Assembly (NCBI GenBank): GCA_025175895.1
Contig: CM045987.1
Coordinates: forward strand, 37,660,113-37,724,112
Direction: 5' to 3'
DNA: 64,000 nt
Source of the DNA: Wurfbainia villosa
Taxonomy: Eukaryota > Streptophyta > Magnoliopsida > Zingiberales > Zingiberaceae
Part shown: piece by piece, positions 46,412-58,512 of the stretch
Layout of the letters: every line of letters begins with the position of its first letter
Position numbering within the stretch: position 1 is the stretch's first letter
Program-made: the position numbers and the translations under genes
Notes under the pieces: generated by a model
What the model was told of the DNA's origin: nothing
Databases searched by the model: none
The model's input: only the letters and a program-made list of their open reading frames with translations

Positions 46412-46927
46412 TATTTCCCTTTTCAGGGGCTGCGATTCTAGAGAAGTCCTTTACAAATTTTCTATAATAGCCTGCTAGCCCGAGAAAACTTCTGATTTCA
46501 CTCGCATTCCTTGGCCTATTCCAGTTCCTCACAGCTTCAATCTTTATTGGGTCTACCATGATTCCTTCTTTAGAGATGACATGACCCAAGAACGACACTT
46601 GATTGAGCCAGAACTCACATTTGGAGAATTTCGCATATAGTTGCTCTTTCTGAAGAATCTGTAGTACTATCTTCAGATGTTCAACATGCTCTTCTCAATC
46701 CCTCGAGTAGATAAGAATATCGTCGATGAAAATGATTTCAAATTTGTCGAGGTAGGCCGAGAATACTCGGTTCATCAGGTCGATGAACATTGCAGGAGCA
46801 TTGATTGCTCCGAAGGGCATAACTACGAACTCATAAGTAATTTCAAAAGAAACGAACTTATCATCTCTTATTCATACTTTCGGACAAGAAGGGAGAATGT
46901 TAACATATAACATTTCTTATTTCTAAT
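46412..46927 (-). pseudogene. Element G reverse transcriptase fragment
   Basis: The minus strand reads YEFVVMPFGA, then 'MFIDLMNRVFSAYLDKFE', the catalytic FIDDILIYS, an in-frame TGA near 46695, and 'SFLGHVISKEGI' continuing to 'GLAGYYRKFVKDFSRIAAP' (46598-46430). It then jumps directly to sequence upstream of integrase, so RNase H is deleted. The fingers half of RT is also missing. The plus-strand frame 46677-46910 is its shadow. Confidence 0.85.
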
Positions 46928-46938
46928 CGAAACAAAAG

Positions 46939-47430
46939 CTACTTGAGAAGATAGTTCATTACGACTCCCACTAGGACAAACCCTAGTGCAGTTGTAATTA
47001 TTTTTAGTCCTATCTTCCTTGGCCTCACTAGGGTAGTCTCAGGCTGGCCAATAAGTTGACTGTTTATAGAACTCTCTTCATTCTTCTCGAGGCCAGTTAC
47101 CACCGGATTCTCTACCACAGGCTTCTCTTGAACCTTGTGCTCTAGTAGTTCCCAGCACAACTCATCATATGTTATCCGCCCTTCATAGCGGCCCCATACG
47201 TGATGTGCAACTACCATGAAATCATTGGGCAGTGAGCGTACCAAGGCCCATATCCGATAATTGTCCAGTAATGGAAACTCCTGCTGCTCGAGTCTCCTAA
47301 AAAGACTATCGAGCCTTCTCATGTGTCCGATGACCCCACCATCAGGTTTATAAACTATCTCTTCAATAGCTTCTCTCAATCGGTTTCGTGACACATCACG
47401 ATGGGTCATGGTAGTCATCGTCCGTGCCAT
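46939..47430 (-). CDS. Gag-position ORF with C-terminal membrane-like segment (163 aa)
   Basis: An open 163-codon frame. Residues about 30-110 ('HMRRLDSLFRRLEQQEFPLL', then 'IWALVRSLPNDF' and 'ITYDELCWELLEHKV') resemble the UBN2/Retrotran_gag_2 fold of copia-type gag more than the usual gypsy gag. There is no zinc knuckle. The last 25 residues are 'LKIITTALGFVLVGVVMNYL' plus LK, a strong predicted transmembrane helix after a basic PRK segment. The ATG is directly preceded by a good 3' splice acceptor (TTTTCAATTTCAG). It lies between the PBS side and the RT fragment. It could be a captured host or other-element exon, or a diverged gag that ended early in new sequence. I do not know its function. 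Confidence 0.55.
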   Translation of the reverse strand: MARTMTTMTHRDVSRNRLREAIEEIVYKPDGGVIGHMRRLDSLFRRLEQQEFPLLDNYRIWALVRSLPNDFMVVAHHVWGRYEGRITYDELCWELLEHKVQEKPVVENPVVTGLEKNEESSINSQLIGQPETTLVRPRKIGLKIITTALGFVLVGVVMNYLLK

Positions 47431-47799
47431 CTGAAATTGAAAATGAAGTCAGTACAAAACCGACTAACCCGTACGCAACTGGCTTAATTCAATTCATATG
47501 AGCATAGACCTTACACAAATAATTACGAAAATCAAATCTTCGTAATTTTAGGAGTTTTTTTTTTCTAATGGTATTTCTGGGTTAGAGACATGTTTCCCAT
47601 CATATAAAGCTTGGTAAGGTATCATTACTATCTAAGTCACAAGTAGGGTTCTATTCTACTAAAACATGACGAGGTATTATTTCTATCTAAATCACGAGTG
47701 TGATTCCATTTTACTAAAACATGATGAGGTATTATTTCTAACTAGATAGAAGACACTCTTCATTATAAAAGAAACTTAGGTATGCATAATGTTACTTAC
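47431..47799 (-). other. Possible intron in leader of element G
   Basis: The minus strand has a GTAAGT donor (47799-47794) and a pyrimidine-rich TTTTCAATTTCAG acceptor ending at 47431, immediately before the ATG at 47430. The 369-nt interval is A/T-rich with three similar ATACCTCRTCATGTTTTAG-like segments. Splicing is inferred only from these signals. Confidence 0.4.
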
Positions 47800-47867
47800 T
47801 GTGAAATAGCAGGATGGAGGCTTGATGTGTGAAAGTGGAAAGGTGAACTCAAGATCGATATTAACTC

Positions 47868-50800
47868 TGTAACGCCAAATCTTTATCTCGCTCTCGTATG
47901 GCGCTACACCTTTTTTTTTTCTTATAACATAACATATATGGATCATTTCTCCTTCTACATACTTAAACATGTTTTCATGGCTTAAACCTTCTTATATACA
48001 TGCATCACATATCATATTCATAATTAGCATGTTATCTCATCTTATCTCATTTTATAACATGCATAACATCAAGATTCATCCATGAGTTCTAACATACCAA
48101 ACTTTCATAAGTAATTGAACAGTAACATAACAAAGCAACATTCAACATGGTACTAATAAATCATAGGTCTTATAAGCGGAAGCACATGTCTTAAGGTGTT
48201 CATTGAGCATATAAATATAAGCAGATAGTAATAGGGTCTCTTTCCACCATGCCACTATCACACACACTTGGCCCCTACTGCTACTTCCTCTTAGTTCATG
48301 TTTCCTATATCTACAGTATATGGACAACATAAACTATAAGCATATAGCTTAGTAAGATTCTTGCCTACTCATAAAAGCCACAAATTTCATCAACAATTAG
48401 AAAACAGGAGCATACTAGCAAAAATAGCATAAGTATTTCATAACAACACTATTCATCAACATACCAACGTAATGAAAACATAAGCATGGCATACAATTTA
48501 CATAAGCATGTTAAACATAATTAACTCTAAGCAAGGCATAAATAAAACATAAGCATTCATAATTACATAAATCCTAAACATGCATCAAAGACATAATCAT
48601 AAGCATTCTTAAACTTGAACATAAGCATTCATAATTACATAAATCCTAAACATGCATCAAAGACATAATCATAAGCATTCTTAAACTTGAACATAAGCAT
48701 TCATAATTACATAAATCCTAAACATGCATCAAAGACATGATCATAAGCATTCTTAAACTTGAACATAAGCATTCATAATTACATAAATCCTAAACATGCA
48801 TCAAAGACATAATCATAAGCATTCTTAAACTTGAACATAAGCATTCATAATTACATAAATCCTAAACATGCATCAAAGACATAATCATAAGCATTCTTAA
48901 ACTTGAACATAAGCATTCATAATTACATAAATCCTAAACATGCATCAAAGACATAATCATAAGCATTCTTAAACTTGAACATAAGCATTCATAATTACAT
49001 AAATCCTAAACATGCATCAAAGACATAATCATAAGCATTCTTAAACTTGAACATAAGCATTCATAATTACATAAAACCTAAACATGCATTAAAGACATAA
49101 TCATAAGCATTCTTAAACTTGAACATAAGCATTCATAATTTCTTAAAGGTCTTTTCTTTTCAAAACATTTACATATAGATACTTCAACATAATCATAACT
49201 TGCATGGGGGGGCCCAGGTTAAGTACCACATAATGCGCGTTCCCTAATAGGCTGGGGTAGAGAGCCACCAGACCTACTAGATCAAGACCTCTTACGTCTT
49301 ACCAGGGCAAGACCTCTTACGTTTTCTTATGTCCCTATGGATTTGATTAACGACCACCTGACGGGTCGGGTACTTAACCTCTTACAAAGTAAAATACTTA
49401 ATTCCTTTCTTTCTTGTCTTATCATAAGGAGAGCTCTTAATCCCAACTTGAAAGGGAAGCATCTCCATCTTATCTTATCATAAGGAGAGCTCTTAATCCT
49501 TACTTGAAAGGGAAGCATCTCCATCTTATCTTATCATAAGGAGAGCTCTTAATCCCTACTTGAAAGGGAAGCATCTCCATCTTAGACATTTCATAGCGTA
49601 CATGCATTCATAACATAAGAGTACCCTAAATGGGTCCTAAAGCATAAACATGTTTATCACATAAGCATAATTCATAGACATATTCATGGCATATTAAATC
49701 ATAAAACATGTTCATCACATAGGCATATTTCATGGCATATTACATCATAAACATGTTCATCACATAGGCATATTTCATAAACATATTTCTTGGCATATTA
49801 AATCATAAAACATGTTCATCACATAGGCATATTTCATAAACCCCATTTCTTGGCATATTAAATCATAAAACTTGTTCATCACATAGGCATATTAAAGTCA
49901 TCCACCTAACATAACTTCATAAGGGGGTGTTTTCATGAAACCCTAACCCTAAACCCAAGGTTGGCCGAAACATATAGGGGCACAAAGCTTGGATTTTTGT
50001 CACCTAAATTTATTCATGTTGGCATATATCATAACATAACATCATAAGGGGTATTTTAATGAAACCCTAACCCTAAAACCATTGGTGGCCAAAACATATA
50101 GGGGAACAAAGCTTGGATTTTTGTCACCTAAATTCATTCATGTAGGCATATATCATAACATAACTTCATAAGGGGTATTTTCATGAAACCCTATCCCTAA
50201 AACCATTGGTGGCCGAAACATATAGGGGCACAAAGCTTGGATTTTTGTCACCTAAATTCATTCATGTAGGCATATATCATAACGTAACTTCATAAGGGGT
50301 ATTTTCATGAAACCCTAACCCTAAAACCATTGGTGGCCGAAACATATAGGGGCACAAAGCTTGGATTTTTGTCACCTAAATTTATTCATGTAGGCATATA
50401 TCATAACATAACTTCATAAGGGGTATTTTCATGAAACCCTAACCCTAAAACCATTGGTTGGACGAAACATGTAGGGCCATTATCTTGGATTGTTGACACC
50501 TAAAAATCCTACTTGAAGCATACCATCTATGAACATAACCTTAGAATCAAGTTCATGCAACCCTAACCCCAAAAGCTTGGGTTGGCCGAAACATGTAGGG
50601 CTATAATATTTGGACTTTTGACACCTAAAGATTCCTACTTGAAGCATACAACCGATAAAAATTTCCCTAGTAGCATTTTCATGAATCCTAGCCCCAAAAC
50701 TTAGTTGGCTGAAACATATAGGGCTACAAACTTCATATTTCTTTCATGTAACCTATCCTACAAAACTAATATACTGCAGGTAAGGGAATCTTACATCCTT

Positions 50801-51255
50801 CGCTTGCTTTTAGTGGGTAGTTGACCTTATGGAAGCCAAGAACTAGCTTCTCCTTGCTTGGATGGGGTTCGGCCAAAGGTTAAAATGGAGAGGGGGAGAG
50901 ATGGTTTTCGGTGAGGAAGAAGAAGGGAAGAAGAAGTGGCCAAGTGGAAACTTCCTTCTTCTTTATAAAGGGAGGAAGAGAAGTTTCTCTTCTCTTTTCC
51001 ATGCCCCTTCATTTACCCTCATCACACTAATCTACAATTTCCCCTCTTCTTCTAATGATCTAATCCTATTGGGCTTCTGGTTAGTGGGTGCATCTATAGG
51101 GCTTGGCTATCTCTAGAGGTTTGGGGTTCAATTCCTAGGCCTTGCATCTCTTTTTGGCTATTTTCTTTTATTTTTCGAAAAAAAGCCCACATCAAGCCCA
51201 TTATCATAAAGCCAAAAACTCTCGTAAAATTGCTAGAAATTTTATGAGCGTTACA
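47868..51255 (-). repeat. Element G 5' LTR
   Basis: Counterpart of 41253-44900, with about 8 copies of the 72-bp unit (48545-49151), 3 of the 56-bp unit (49430-49586) and 5 of the 124-bp unit (49908-50465). The TATA-like TTTATAAAG is at 50962-50970 (minus strand). Outside the arrays the two LTRs are very similar. The PBS next to 47867 is not clear; the minus strand reads GAGTTAATATCGATC, at best a decayed iMet site. Confidence 0.9.
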
Positions 51256-52290
51256 AAGAAAGAGACAAACCCTAATCTCCAAGTTGTTGCCGCCGACCCT
51301 AGGAAGCAAAACTAAAAGCTTCTTCCACCCAAACCCTAAACCAAGCTTGCCGCCCAAGCCTTTTGGAAGCAAACCCTAATCTCCAAGTAATTGTTCTCCA
51401 CGCCCAAGCCTCCTCCACTCCTTATATAGATTTTGCCAAAGCCACCTTTTGATCGTGTCCGTTGGATCTAGGTTTCATGAGGGTTTTAATATTAGGCTAC
51501 AATAGGGACCATGAGGAGGAGTTGGATCTTGGACACCCAATGGATCCGAACCCACAAACCCGATCCATTAATGATGATCCATTCCACTAGAGGATTATTA
51601 TTGATCTACCTCACCAACCCCTATAAATAAATATGGGCTACATATATTAATTGTACAAATGTCTCCCCGTGTTTAAGATATCAATGTCCATTAATTAATT
51701 TATTTACTGACAATTAATTAATCAACATCTAACTCCATGAGTAGTACCACTAAACCTTATCATCATGCCGGACCAAATCCACCTGCAGGGTTTTCATGAT
51801 GATCCTTATGAGCTCCTCAAGGGGACATAATCATCCTAATACATAAGACATGGTTTCCTCCTATAATCAACGGCACACCATATAAATAATATCATTTCCC
51901 AACTTACCGAGCCTATCGATTTAAACTATAAATCTCGCCCATTAGTAAATCAAAGAAATAAATACTAAGTACATATGCCCGTTATTATATCGGGATTAAG
52001 AGCATGTACACCAAAATATCGGAGGTCCGATTCAATTATGTAGTCAGAAATAAATTGAATCACCTCTAAGTCGGTCCTGCTGAATACACACAAAGTGTAC
52101 AAGTGTAATTCTATGATCAAGACAAACCAATACCAAATTACACTACAACCATACCAATGGTTTGTCCAAAACCATCTCGGTTGTGAGCCTCTTCTTATAC
52201 TCTGCAAGGAACTGATAACATGATCTTCCGTGTGACACCACACACCATGTTATCTACAATGTAATGTATCAGACAATATGAATAACCATG
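51256..52290 (-). mobile_element. Copia element F, third piece of its 3' LTR
   Basis: Continues F's LTR after G: 'CCTAATCTCCAAGTTGTTGC', then blocks shared with 776-1560 of the first LTR (ATGAGGGTTTTAATA, TTAATTAATTTATTTACTGAC, CATGCCGGACCAAATCC). It ends at the CCATG duplicated by element E. No gene is present; the frame at 51965-52243 is LTR sequence. Confidence 0.85.
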
Positions 52291-54559
52291 TGTTGGGGTT
52301 GATCCGTGAGGGGAAACTTCACTTCCCCTTCACCTCGGTTGCTTGACCATGGTGATCCCTTCAATGTCCCCGGATTAAAAATTTAATCCTAGACAAAAGG
52401 GATTCCCAAAGCAACCATGTCATCGTCGTGCTATTCGTTAAGAGAGGTCACTTGAACAAACTAGTTGTTCAAGCGACCATTCTCTATTCTACGAGTAGTC
52501 GCGGAATAGACAATGTCCGGATCGCCGGTTTTTGTGTTTATGCTCGGGGTCCAAATATTATTTAGCCATTCACAGAAATATATCATGCTCATAAATGAAA
52601 AACAAATATAAACATGTAACATATAAAATTAGAGAATCGATATACCTCTCGATCTTCTAATGTATGTCCTTCCTCCTTTCGGACGTCGTGTGGGCGACGC
52701 TCTACCAAAAGTCGAAGCTCCTAGATCACACATCTTCCTTCCTTGCTCATCCAAAGCAAGAGGAAGAATAGAAATAAGGCTCATCTCCTTCCTATGGCCA
52801 ACCAACAAGCAACAAAAGAAATGCTTGCCGTCGGCCAACAAGGAGAAGGAGATAATGGTGGAAACCGACCAAGACATCAAGGGAAACCCCTTAGTCTTGT
52901 TTCCACCACCCAAGGAGAGGGAGAAGGGGTCTTTAGATGCTGTCCAAGGGTTGGAGAAGGTGATATGGGTGCCGGCCACCAAACCATGAAGAAGAAAGGA
53001 AGAAACTTTCCTTATTTGGTGCCACCCAAACCTCCTAAACCCTAAGCTTCCAAACCCTAATCCAAGCTCACCTTGTGGCCGGCCATGGAAGTGAGGAAAA
53101 AGATTAGGATGAGCTCAAGCCAAGGTAAAGAGGAAAACCATAGTGGCCGGCCAACCCTTAGGAAGAAGAAGAACATCTCCTATAGTTGCCGCCCACCCTT
53201 TTCTCCCAAAAACCTAGCCACCCAAACCCTAATCCTAACTTACCTTATATCCGGCCATGGAAGAGGGGAAGAAGAATAGGATAAGTTCAAGCTAAGGTAG
53301 ATAGGAGCAGCATAGTGGCCGGCCAACCCAAGGAAGAAGAAGAACAACCTCCATTAGTTGCCGCCCACCCTTGCTCCAAAACCCTAGCCACCAAACCCAA
53401 TCCTAAACCAACTAGGATTCCTAGCCACCAAAGGAAGCAAACCCTAATCTCCTCATCCCTTGTGTTCTCCACGCCAACAATCCCTAAGCCACCCTTATAT
53501 AGAGTTTAGGGATAAGTTTTGGTTTAATCTCCACCATTGGTTCAAGGGATTTAACCTCAACCGTCGGATCTAGAGATTTAATCTCAACCGTCGGATCTTA
53601 GAGATTTAATTTCTACCAATGGATCTTAGAGTTTTGTTTCTATCCATTGGATCTAAGCATCATGAGGTGTTAATAGGCTACATTAGGGACCATGAGGAGG
53701 AGTTGGGTCTTGGTCACCCATGGATCAAGCCCACATAAAGTCCGATCCACTAATGATGGTCCAATCCACTAAAGGTCCATCATTGATCTACCTCACCAAC
53801 CCCCATATGATAATATGGGCTCCATATATTATTTGTACATTTTCTCCCCGTGTTTAAGATCTCGAATGTCCGTCAATTAATTAATTTACTGACCATTAAT
53901 TAATCGACATCTAACTCCATGAGTAGTACCACTCAACCTTTTCATCATGCCGGACCAAGTCCACCTGCAGGGTTTACATGATGAACCTTATGAGCTCCTC
54001 AAGGGGACATCATCATCCTAATATATAGGACACGGTTTCCTCCTATAATCAACGGCACACCATATAAATAATATCATCTCCCAACTTACCGAGTCTATCG
54101 ATTTAATCTATAAATCTCGCCCATTGGTAAATCAAAGAGATGAGTACCAAGTATATGTGCCCGTTATTATATCGGGATTAAGAGCATGTACTAAATAATA
54201 TCTGAGGTCCGATTCGATTATGTAGTCGAATAAATCGAATCACCTCGTGGTCGGCCCCGCTCAATACACACAAAGTGCACTAGTGTGATTCTATGGTCAA
54301 GACAAACCAATACCAAATCACACTACAACCATTCCGATGGTTTGTCCAAAGCCATCTCGGTTGTGAGCCTTTACTTATACTTTACAAGGAGCCGATAATA
54401 TGATCTCCCGTGTGACACCACACACCATGTTATCTACAATGTAAGGTATTAGACAATATTGCATAACCATAAAAATATGCAAACAATGATCATGTGATTC
54501 TTATTTCAAAATAAAGATGTTCATACAAAAGAGCTAGGCTTTCAGTATACATCCCAACA
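52291..54559 (-). repeat. Element E 3' LTR
   Basis: Includes a minus-strand TATA box CTATATAAGG (53493-53502), GCCGGCCA-rich leader repeats (about 52970-53350) and a degenerate 27-bp repeat (53535-53650). All small frames inside it, on both strands, recur in the other LTR and look noncoding. Confidence 0.95.
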
Positions 54560-54696
54560 ATCTCCCACTTATACTAAAAGACTATGCTGTCCTTATACTG
54601 CCATACATCTGATTCCCCTTCCCTCCACATGCCTATCAAAGCGCTCGCTAGAAGGGCCTTAGTGAAAGGGTCTACCAGGTCATCCTCTGATGCAAT

Positions 54697-57400
54697 CTAG
54701 GCGACAACAACTTCTACCTCCTTTACGATTTCTCGTATCAGGTGGTACTTGCGCTCTATGTGTTTACTAGCCTTATGGGCTCGTGGTTCCTTCGAGTTTG
54801 CAACTGCACCACTATTATCACAATAAATTGTGATAGTTCTGGGCAAACCAGGAATCACATCCAAGTCCATCAGGAAGTTCCTGAGCCATACAGCTTCTTT
54901 GGCCGCCTCATAGGCTGCCACATACTCAGCTTCCATGGTGGAGTCTGCCACGCACTTTTGCTTGACACTCCTCCATACAATGGCTCCACCTCCCAAAGTA
55001 AACACAAAACCTGAGGTAGACTTACTGTTATCCCTATCAGATTGGAAGTCAGAATCCGTGTAACCCACAGGGAGTAATTGGTCTGCCCGATAAACTAGCA
55101 TATAATCCCTAGTCCTTCTCAGGCACTACAATAAATGCTTTACCGCAGTTCAATATCCCTGTCCTAGATTACTCTGATATCTGCTAACCATGCGCACGGC
55201 AAAGTAGATATCTTGTCTCGTACATAGCATACATGAGGCTTCCTACTGCCGAAGCATAAGGAACCGCCTCCAGTTCCTTTATCACCTCAGATGATCTAGG
55301 ACACATCTCCTTAAATAAAGTAACTCCATACCTGAAAAGTAAAAAACCCTTCTTGGAGTTCTGCATGCTAAAACGATCCAAAATCATGTCTTTGTTTGAA
55401 GCTTGGGATAAGCACAACAACCTTGATCCCAAGGTTTTGATCCACTTCTCTCAAGTCCTTCAAAACTATTTGGACAACCATACCCTTATGTCTGATAACA
55501 CTCTGATATTGTTGCCAACTACCAAAATGTCATCTACGTATAGTACAAGAAATACCACTACGTTTCCGTCACATCTATTGTATACACAAGACTCATCCGG
55601 ACTTTGAATAAATCCATAACTCTGGATTTACCTCATCAAAGCGAATGTTCCAAGACCTCAAAGCTTGCTTTAGTCCATCAGCGGACCGATTAAGCTTTCA
55701 TACAATACGCTCTTTGCCTTTAGCAATGAATCCCTCTGGTCGCTTCATGTAGATGGATTCCTCAAGACTTCCACTAAGGAATGCTGTCTTGATATCCATC
55801 TGTCACACCTCATAATCCATATGAGTTGCTATGCATAAGAGCTCCCAGACCTGTCTTGAATCCATAGATTCAATCTCAGTATTCATTGCACTTTGCAAAG
55901 ATGTTATATCTTGGATTGCCTTGTCGTATGTCTAGGGATCAGGTTCATGTTTGCTAGGGACCAAATCAGAAGATTTGTCCAAAAACATGAATCTAAGAGG
56001 TTGTCTAACAACCCTCCCACTACGACGAGGTATCTTCTGTGTATCCTCTGTGACACGTGGTGCAGTGACATGTGGTATGTCCTCTTGTACCAGTGGTACT
56101 AAAGAAGTGACTTCCCTTTTTAACTCCTCCAGAACAATTTTACCTTTGGGCTTGTGGCTTATCACATAGTCTTCCTCTAGAAATCTGGCATTCGTGTTAA
56201 CGATCACCCTCTGATCTCTAGGACTATAAAACAAGTCAGAATAACTCATCATCGATCTAACCATCTTCATAAGAGTCCTATTCCTTCGTACTGCTACACC
56301 ATTCTGCTGGGGTGTGCCAGGTGCAGTCAATTGGGATTGAATCCCAACCTCTGATAAGTAGTTCCTAAACTCTCCCAAGAGGTTGTCACCACCACGATCA
56401 GATCGTAGTGTCATCCATATCTTGAATAATCATCTATAAAAGAGACGAAATATTCAAGATTACCTCTTGCCTAGATAGTCATAGGACCTCACAAATCAGA
56501 ATGAACCATTTCTAACACATCTTTGGCTCTATACCCCTTGGCCTTGAAAGGCCTCTTGGTCATCTTACCCTCCAAGCAAGATTCGTAGGTTGGGAGATCC
56601 TCCACCACTAATGAACCCAAAGGTCCATCAACTATCAACCTTTGAATTGCTAGGTTAATGTGACCAAGCCTAAGCCAAAGATATGTTTGGTTCATCTTTG
56701 AAGGTTCTTTTCTCTTATTGGAATTAGAAGATGAGTTATTAACTTCTATTTGCATCGTGGGAGCTTGTGGTTCAAGTTATAAATTTCCTATCTATGTAGC
56801 TGAATAGATAATGTCCCTATTCCTTTTATAACAAATCTGTCATGAAAAGAAATAGATTATCCATCCAAAAACTATTTAGAAACCGAAATCAATTCTTTCT
56901 AAATAAGGGTACATAAAGGAAATTCTTAAGAACCAAAAACCTTTATTTTTCTCAAAAGATAAATAAAACATCTCCCATCGCAATAGCCGCCATCTTCATG
57001 GCATTGCCTAAGTAAATAGTAATCTCCCTTCAACTAGTCATCGGGTTTCGAACCTCAGAATTGTTGCGTGACATGATTAGTGGCTCAGATTCACGCACTG
57101 TGCCAGAGATATCACCGCTAATCATGATTCAATGACTAGTCCAAAATATATACCTATGTTCTATTTTGGATTGGGACAGTCCTTCTTCCAATGTCCATCC
57201 TTCTTGCAAGTGAAGTACTTGACTTTCGGCTTCTTCACTCTTCCCTGAGATCCTCGCACCATCTTTGCTTCACCTTGTTTCTTCTTCTTCGCCTTCTTGC
57301 CTTGGCCTAGAAGTAGAAACTCTTTGAGCAATGATGGCTTGAGGACACTCTTCCAAGATTGCATACTAGCAGATAAGACAATATTTGGATTCATTTCCAA
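54697..57400 (-). pseudogene. Element E gag-pol, multiply disabled
   Basis: Pieces on the minus strand: a gag tail with a zinc knuckle whose first Cys is Tyr (YFTCKKDGHWKKDC, 57161-57400); GAG-pre-integrase (56755-56489); integrase (56414-55932) with 'SDRGGDN' but NGVAVRRN in place of the usual NGVAERRN, so the catalytic Glu codon (56289-56291) now reads Val. A deletion then joins 'MMSYSDLF' to 'YSPRDQRVIVN'. RT is broken into short frames (55890-55184), though LYVDDIL remains readable near 55535. RNase H (55101-54697) is nearly complete ('STMEAEYVAAYEAAKEAVW'). The copy cannot encode working integrase or RT. Confidence 0.9.
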
Positions 57401-58496
57401 TCAACATTATTTGGGTACAGTAAGTTTATTTCTTTTAGTATCACAACAAGTGGACTGAAAGTCATTTTGAAAATCCTAAGAATCACATAGATCATTACTT
57501 TAGATTTCAAAAAATTATTGATTCCTCAAACAATAAAATTTTGATATCAACCAACACCTCAAAACACCGAGAATATCGCATGCCACGCAGGTGGACGATA
57601 CGAATTCTACATTTGTAAGAGGAGGTTTTACCCATTAATTTTATTATCTTGTCAACCTTACTTTTTGACAAATAAAATTAATAGTTGGTTCCTCTTTGGC
57701 CCTACAAATAAAAGCAGTGACTCTGATGGGGAGGATACTTTTTATTTGCATCTAAGTGTGCACCATTACACGATACTAAGGGAATTATTTCGGATTATGT
57801 GCCTTACATGTGGAAGTACACGCTCCTAGATAATTTCCTATAACCATTATTTGACCTAGTCATCCGCAAACAAACTCATCCGCAGGGAGGAAGGCACTCA
57901 GAGCCAACACGCAAGTTTGTTGCATCACACGTCAAATTGTAATGGAGGCCGCGGGAATTAATTAAAATATCCCTCTCCCACTTAGTAAATTAAAAATGAG
58001 GAATTTTCCTACGACATGCATATCAAACAAAAAGCAATAAATATGAAAAATAAATTATTTTCCAACTATTATGGCCTTTGTCTTCAATATGACTCCCATC
58101 GCATCGCCATCTCATCCGCTCCTCCTACGCCATGTACAAGCCCTCCGGAGATCCGAGCCGAGACTAAAACCTATTTTAATTTACATCCATCGATCCTATA
58201 CTCCACGAGGGAGTGTACATGAAATCTAGATCGAAAGTAAAATAAAATAAAGAGCGGCTAAACAATGCCGTATTTAATTTACAAAAACTAAAAACTAGCC
58301 TCGTCAACCCCGAGGATTCAACAAAATAAACATTTACACACATACAATCACATACACACACATGCCATAATAGTCGGATCTTATGCCTGCAACCAAAGAG
58401 TTAAACTACGCATATCCTACTATTATCCGACACATATAATATATGAAAAAGTGCATAAAAATTAACCGAATCCTAAACACACAAAACTGGAAACCT
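57401..58496 (-). other. Element E leader, gag N-terminus lost
   Basis: Where gag should begin I find about 1.1 kb of A/T-rich sequence with no protein-like frame in any phase. Frames at 58016-58222 and 58176-58361 have no recognisable motif. The gag N-terminal domain is therefore absent or decayed beyond recognition. Confidence 0.6.
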
Positions 58497-58510
58497 TGGC
58501 TCTGATACCA
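58497..58510 (-). other. Element E primer binding site (iMet type)
   Basis: Minus-strand TGGTATCAGAGCCA, separated by two bases from the 5' LTR edge at 58513. Confidence 0.92.
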
Positions 58511-58512
58511 AT

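Larger units (their letters stand above)
41253..51255 (-). mobile_element. Element G: Ty3/gypsy chromovirus (Tekay/Del-like) with long LTRs
   Basis: LTRs at 41253-44900 (3648 bp) and 47868-51255 (3388 bp) start TGTAACGCC and end GCGTTACA, framing a short 3.0-kb internal region. The flanking 5-mers AAGCA (41248-41252) and AAGAA (51256-51260) differ at one base. F's LTR continues on both sides. The internal region keeps a gag-position ORF, a piece of RT, integrase and a C-terminal chromodomain-like end, but has lost most of RT and RNase H. Long LTRs rich in tandem repeats account for 70 percent of its length. Confidence 0.9.

Noticed and set aside
52660..53045. Repeated ORFs of 90-117 aa in copia LTRs (also 58851-59258)
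   Set aside because: Present on both strands in both LTRs of E, overlapping, and disrupted by indels between the copies; they are leader sequence with GCCGGCC-rich repeats.
58016..58361. Candidate small genes in the leader of element E
   Set aside because: Low-complexity, opposite-strand overlap, no motif; they lie between PBS and gag remnant.
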